From the NCBI GenBank assembly GCA_030655135.1, contig JAURWC010000081.1, positions 248,001 to 312,000 on the forward strand: a stretch of 64,000 bases of DNA. The letters are read 5' to 3'. The stretch comes from Hyphomicrobiaceae bacterium. GTDB lineage: Bacteria; Pseudomonadota; Alphaproteobacteria; Rhizobiales; Hyphomicrobiaceae. Shown here piece by piece: positions 60,349 through 64,000 of the stretch. Below the pieces are notes generated by a model. That model saw only the letters and a list, made by a program, of their open reading frames with translations. It searched no databases and was not told where the DNA came from. How positions within the stretch are numbered: position 1 is the stretch's first letter; every line of letters begins with the position of its first letter. A program made the position numbers and the translations under genes.

Positions 60349-61143
60349 ATGAAATCGGCTTCTTTGGCAGCGTCAATCTTTGCATTCGGCATGTCGAACG
60401 CCATGGCTTCCGACGTCACGGTCCGTGAGTTCACGTCGGCCCTGCATGCGGCCACCCCTGGGCAGCCGATCGATTTTTCCAATCGCGACCTCAGTTACCT
60501 CGACCTTTCAAACCTCAACTTCGGTGCGGCGCGGCTCGCCCGCAGCGACCTGTTCGGCACCGACATGACAGACGCCAACTTGAAAAACGTCAGTCTGATC
60601 GGGGCAAGGCTTGATCGCACCACCATTATTCGCGCCAACTTCTCTGGTGCAGACCTTTCAGGTGCGACGATGATGGTGCCCGCGGCTTTTATCGATCCCA
60701 TCACAGCGGTAGCAGAGGCGCCGAAGTTCACGGGCGCCACGTTGGTCCGGTTCCGCGTTACCGGCGTCTACTGGCAAGTCGACTTTCGCGGCGCCGACCT
60801 AACGGACGCCGACTTCAGCCCTCACGCCAAGCGCTTTGGCGACACGACCGTCAACGAGCCTCTCCGCACGGCGGTTCGCTCGTGTGATTTTTCAGGCGCA
60901 CGACTGGTACGCGCCAACCTGCGGCGCCTGCTGGCGCACTTCACGGTGTTCGCAGGCGCGGACTTGACCGACGCGAACTTGTCGGAGGCCGATCTTTCCA
61001 AGGCTGACCTTTCAGGTGCCAATCTCACAGGTGCGCAACTATTCGGCGCCAATTTTGATGGCGCGATCCTCCGAGGGGTGCAGGGCCTTAAGGACGCCAA
61101 AGACGTTGCGCATGCGCTCAACCTCGATAAAGCCGTTCGATAA
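60349..61143 (+). CDS. Exported pentapeptide-repeat protein
   Basis: 264 residues from ATG 60349, giving a signal peptide (MKSASLAASIFAFGMSNAMA, then SDV); an ATG at 60328 is the alternative. Most of the rest is pentapeptide repeats of the A(D/N)LXX kind: LDLSNLNFGAARLARSDLFGTD, ANFSGADLSGA, GADLTDANLSEADLSKADLSGANLTGA. These form a right-handed square helix. Some family members mimic DNA and protect gyrase, but a periplasmic one would have another role. It converges on the photolyase gene. Confidence 0.87.
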   Translation: MKSASLAASIFAFGMSNAMASDVTVREFTSALHAATPGQPIDFSNRDLSYLDLSNLNFGAARLARSDLFGTDMTDANLKNVSLIGARLDRTTIIRANFSGADLSGATMMVPAAFIDPITAVAEAPKFTGATLVRFRVTGVYWQVDFRGADLTDADFSPHAKRFGDTTVNEPLRTAVRSCDFSGARLVRANLRRLLAHFTVFAGADLTDANLSEADLSKADLSGANLTGAQLFGANFDGAILRGVQGLKDAKDVAHALNLDKAVR

Positions 61144-61158
61144 CGGTCGAAGCTGAGC

Positions 61159-62715
61159 TTATGGCCACACGGTGGAGGGGCGTAGGTCATCCAGAAACGC
61201 GCGCGCGCGTGCTTTGATCTCGGCCTTGTCGTCGGTCGAGAGATTGTCAAAGAGGCGGTACATCTGCGCCATGCGGCGATTGCTCGATAGCTTCCGCCGA
61301 TGCGTTGCCAGGAAGTTCCAGTACAGATAATTGAACGGACACGCGTTCGGACCAGAGCGGTCATTCACGTCGTACCGGCACGACCCGCAATAGTCGGACA
61401 TGCGGTTGATGTAGGCGCCCGACGAAATGTAGGGCTTCGACGCCATCAGCCCACCGTCGGCAAACTGGCTCATGCCCAGCGTGTTGGGCAACTCCACCCA
61501 TTCATACGCATCAGCGTATACGCTCAGGTACCATTCATGCACGGCGTGCGGCCGGATGCCGGCCAGCAAGGCGAAGTTGCCCGTCACCATCAGCCGTTGG
61601 ATATGATGCGCATAGGCCTCGTGCCGACTTTGGCTGATCGCCTCTGACATGCAGCGCATGGGTGTCTCGCCGGTCCAATAGAAGTCGGGGAGGGGACGAC
61701 CGTGCTCGAACGCGTTGCTCTCCGCATAAGCCGGCATCTTGAGCCAATAGATGCCGCGCACATATTCGCGCCAGCCGAGCACCTGTCGGATGAAGCCCTC
61801 GGCCGAATTAAGAGGCACCTTACCGGCCCGGTAGCCGCGTTCCACGGTCCGGCATAATGTCAAGGCATCGAGCAGACCGGCATTAAGGTAGATCGAGATC
61901 ACGGAATGATAGAGGTAGGCTTCGCCGGCCAGCATCGCGTCTTGATAGTCGCCGAACAACGGCAGCGCGTGCTCAACGAAGTGATCGAACGCTGCTTCCG
62001 CGTCATGGCGGGTAACAGCGAAGTGAAAGGGCCGCAGGGTGCCGAAGTGATCCGAGAACCGCGCTGACACCAATTCGAGGACAGTGTCCGTTGTCTTGTC
62101 GGGTGGAAAACGAAGGGGGCGTGGCATCAACAGATCGCGTTTTGCCGGCTTGCGATTATCGCGGTCGTAATTCCACTGGCCGCCAGCCGGCGTTTCGCCG
62201 TCCATCAGCAAGCCTGTGTGCTTGCGCAGCTCACGGTAGAAAAATTCCATCCGCAGCTCTTTGCGGCCCTCAGCCCAAGTGGCGAATTCAGAGGTGGAGC
62301 AGATGAAGCGGTCATCCGGCAGGATGTCGATTGAGCAGTTCGATCGCCTCTGCAAGACCTTCAGAAGCTGAAGGACGCGCCATTCTCCTGGCTCCGTGAC
62401 AACAACACGGGCGGGTGAATAGATCTCCACGGCCCGATCGAGCTCGCCGGTGAAGCTGCCCCGGTTGTCCGGCTCTGCAAGAGACCGGTAGCAGACCTCC
62501 CAGCCGTCGGCGCGAAGCTCGTCGGCAAAGTGCCGCATAGCGGAGAATACAAAAGCGAGCTTCTTCCGGTGGTGACGGACGTACTGCGCTTCGTCCAGCA
62601 CTTCCGTCATCAGCACGATGTCGCGCGATTTGTCCGCCTCGCGCAGGCTCGATAGTTGGGCCGACAGTTGATCGCCCATTACCAAAATGACGTTGCGAGA
62701 AGCGTCATGGATCAT
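61159..62715 (-). CDS. phrB: FeS-type bacterial cryptochrome/(6-4) photolyase
   Basis: 518 residues from ATG 62715; a TTG six codons upstream is in frame. It starts NVILVMGDQLS like the FeS-BCP (CryPro) group, of which Agrobacterium PhrB is the known (6-4) photolyase. FAD-domain segments: GEAYLYHSVISIYLNAGLL, GFIRQVLGWREYVRGIYW and HHIQRLMVTGNFALLAGI. Four cysteines for the 4Fe-4S cluster are visible: one in PMRCMSEA, two in YCGSC, one in ACPFNYLYW. It would repair UV lesions using blue light. It is the only light-related gene here. Confidence 0.93.
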   Translation of the reverse strand: MIHDASRNVILVMGDQLSAQLSSLREADKSRDIVLMTEVLDEAQYVRHHRKKLAFVFSAMRHFADELRADGWEVCYRSLAEPDNRGSFTGELDRAVEIYSPARVVVTEPGEWRVLQLLKVLQRRSNCSIDILPDDRFICSTSEFATWAEGRKELRMEFFYRELRKHTGLLMDGETPAGGQWNYDRDNRKPAKRDLLMPRPLRFPPDKTTDTVLELVSARFSDHFGTLRPFHFAVTRHDAEAAFDHFVEHALPLFGDYQDAMLAGEAYLYHSVISIYLNAGLLDALTLCRTVERGYRAGKVPLNSAEGFIRQVLGWREYVRGIYWLKMPAYAESNAFEHGRPLPDFYWTGETPMRCMSEAISQSRHEAYAHHIQRLMVTGNFALLAGIRPHAVHEWYLSVYADAYEWVELPNTLGMSQFADGGLMASKPYISSGAYINRMSDYCGSCRYDVNDRSGPNACPFNYLYWNFLATHRRKLSSNRRMAQMYRLFDNLSTDDKAEIKARARAFLDDLRPSTVWP

Positions 62716-62806
62716 TGCGGCACTTGCGTCCAACGCGGCTCAACGCGAGCCATCCGCCAAGCGTTCTCATTCACGCAAACCGCCAGCCGGTTCATACCCG
62801 GACTTG

Positions 62807-63076
62807 CTAACCGGCCGGCGACTTGAGTTCACACGAGATGCGCAGGGCATCCTGCGACTCATCGTAGACGCCAAGCTCCGCCAGCTTCTGCTGGATGGGG
62901 ACGAAGCAAATGCTGCCTTCAAGGGGAATGCGATAAACGCTACGGGCAGTGTCCTTGTTGCAAACCTTCTGCCCCTTCGGACAAATCGCGATGACCGCCG
63001 TGGTTTCGGCTAGTGCGTGCCCGGCCAGCGGAAGCGTCCACGCAAACAAAAGAGCAACCGGTGTCAGACGCTTCAT
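62807..63076 (-). CDS. Small exported Cys-containing protein
   Basis: 89 residues from ATG 63076, with GAGGAG 8 bases ahead. Signal peptide MKRLTPVALLFAWTLPLAGHALA, then ETTAVIAICPKGQKVCNKDTARSVYRIP. Four cysteines (ICPKGQKVC, SICF, ISCEL) suggest two disulphides. No known family. It is followed, 91 bases on, by the photolyase gene. Confidence 0.75.
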   Translation of the reverse strand: MKRLTPVALLFAWTLPLAGHALAETTAVIAICPKGQKVCNKDTARSVYRIPLEGSICFVPIQQKLAELGVYDESQDALRISCELKSPAG

Positions 63077-63303
63077 TCAGAGCTCCTCGCAATTCGGCGA
63101 CAATTGGCGATTCTACGAGCGGCTGCATCGACTGGTTTTATGAACAATCGGCAATGGAATACCCGCGCCGGGCCATGGACCAGGGTCGAAACTTGTGCCG
63201 CGCGAAAGCGTATCGTCAGACCAACACAAATCAGGCTGGCCCTTGAAAAGACGCCTTTGCCAGTCCGTATATGGTCAAGAGACCGGCTGCGCATGTTCGT
63301 TCG

Positions 63304-64000
63304 TTACGGCACTACGGTGAAAAACAAATAGCTCGCGAAGACGACGAGGTGGACCGCGCCCTGCATAACCGTGGTGCGGCCGGTGCCAAGCGTAAGCGTG
63401 GCGATGAACAGCGAGAGCGCGAGAAGCGTGATCTCTTTCGGATCCAAACCGAGCGTCAGCGGAAGACCCAGCGTCAGAGAGACGATGGCAACGCTCGGGA
63501 TGGTCAAGCCGATCGTCGCCAGTGCGGAACCGAGCGCAAGGTTTAGGCTCGTCTGGATGCGATCCCGGCGTGCGGCACGGTAAGCAGCAAGGCTTTCTGG
63601 AGCCAGCACGAGGGCCGCGATCACGACACCAACGACCGTCAGCGGGAGACCAGCCTTGATGACCGCACTTTCAACCGTGCCAGCCAACGCCTTAGCAAGT
63701 AGAACGACAGCAACCAGAGCGACAAGCAACATGCCGAAGGACGCGATAGCCGTGTTCCGCGCCGGCGGCTCGGCATGGGCGGTAGCGGGCAAATCATCCC
63801 CGTCAGGCAGGAAATAGTCACGGTGGCGAACCGTTTGCACCATGACAAACGTGCCGTACAGGATCAACGATATGACGGCTACGAAAATGAGCTGGGAGGA
63901 CGAATAAGTGGGGCCGGGCGTGCTGGACGCGTAGTTGGGAAGCACCAGAACCAGCACGGCCATCGCCGCGAGCACACCAAGCGTCGCACTGACGCCTCGA
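63304..64000 (-). CDS. chaA: Calcium/proton antiporter ChaA-like, N-terminus outside window
   Basis: The frame runs from the TGA-side end at 63304 through the window edge, where GVSATLGVLAAMAVL continues the frame, so the start is missing. About 232 residues are seen: hydrophobic helices, a cytosolic loop with HRDYFLPDGDD, then a second set with GVVIAALVLAPESLAAYRAARRDRIQTSLNLALGSALATIGLTIP. The APES and NLALGSALATIG segments are the second alpha-repeat of CaCA exchangers. It would export calcium or sodium in exchange for protons. Confidence 0.85.
   Translation of the reverse strand, partial: RGVSATLGVLAAMAVLVLVLPNYASSTPGPTYSSSQLIFVAVISLILYGTFVMVQTVRHRDYFLPDGDDLPATAHAEPPARNTAIASFGMLLVALVAVVLLAKALAGTVESAVIKAGLPLTVVGVVIAALVLAPESLAAYRAARRDRIQTSLNLALGSALATIGLTIPSVAIVSLTLGLPLTLGLDPKEITLLALSLFIATLTLGTGRTTVMQGAVHLVVFASYLFFTVVP

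Overview
The window is high-GC DNA from an alphaproteobacterium, most likely a member of the Hyphomicrobiales (Rhizobiales). The reasons are the gene families (a GltX2-type glutamyl-tRNA synthetase, an HWE-family histidine kinase, a DUF899 protein, an FeS-type bacterial photolyase), a GGAAC-N16-CGTT promoter of the EcfG general-stress type, and short intergenic palindromes of the kind common in rhizobial genomes. The genus cannot be fixed from sequence alone. No rRNA, tRNA, CRISPR array or intact transposon was recognised.

Layout. 1-7.6 kb is mostly housekeeping: a partial ARPP-1 (DUF6569) gene, parE, an endonuclease/exonuclease/phosphatase membrane protein, aqpZ, a DEAD-box RNA helicase with an RGG tail, and a TfoX-domain gene. 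7.6-12.9 kb is a minus-strand operon with a large exported caspase-like protease and a cysteine-rich exported partner. 13.2-21.5 kb is a sensory pair: a 2105-residue soluble hybrid kinase with eleven exact 276-bp poly-HAMP repeats, GAF, kinase core and three receivers, then a REC-PAS-HWE kinase-REC protein. An EcfG-type promoter precedes the first. 21.5-33.3 kb is metabolic and mixed: cobB, gltX, ugd, VOC and DUF899 proteins, a transglutaminase, an extended family I CoA-transferase, a permuted NlpC/P60-like protein, nadE and a single-domain response regulator.

33.5-36.2 kb is an accessory stretch with a Crp/Fnr regulator and a zinc-ribbon methyltransferase. 36.2-46.6 kb is a complete chemosensory cluster, read on the minus strand: a soluble receptor with two tandem signalling tips, a triple-CheW scaffold, CheB, CheR, a short CheA, a CheY-like receiver, CheC and a PAS hybrid kinase. 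No motility gene is near. A perfect 8-bp dyad lies just upstream of the first gene.

46.8-60 kb looks like a decaying genomic island. It holds a truncated serine recombinase, a divergent TetR / RND-efflux / hydrolase module, small exported proteins, and four pseudogenes (a molybdopterin oxidoreductase, a receiver, a SOUL haem-binding protein and a TetR tail). The TetR tail is a second copy of the 3' end of the intact tetR 11 kb away. 59.8-64 kb returns to intact genes: a MAPEG protein, a pentapeptide-repeat protein, an FeS photolyase, a small exported protein and the end of a calcium/proton antiporter.

The best candidates for a poorly described system are the compact chemosensory cluster with a double-tip cytosolic receptor and the poly-HAMP kinase locus. 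Both are cytosolic sensory systems built from repeated signalling modules.
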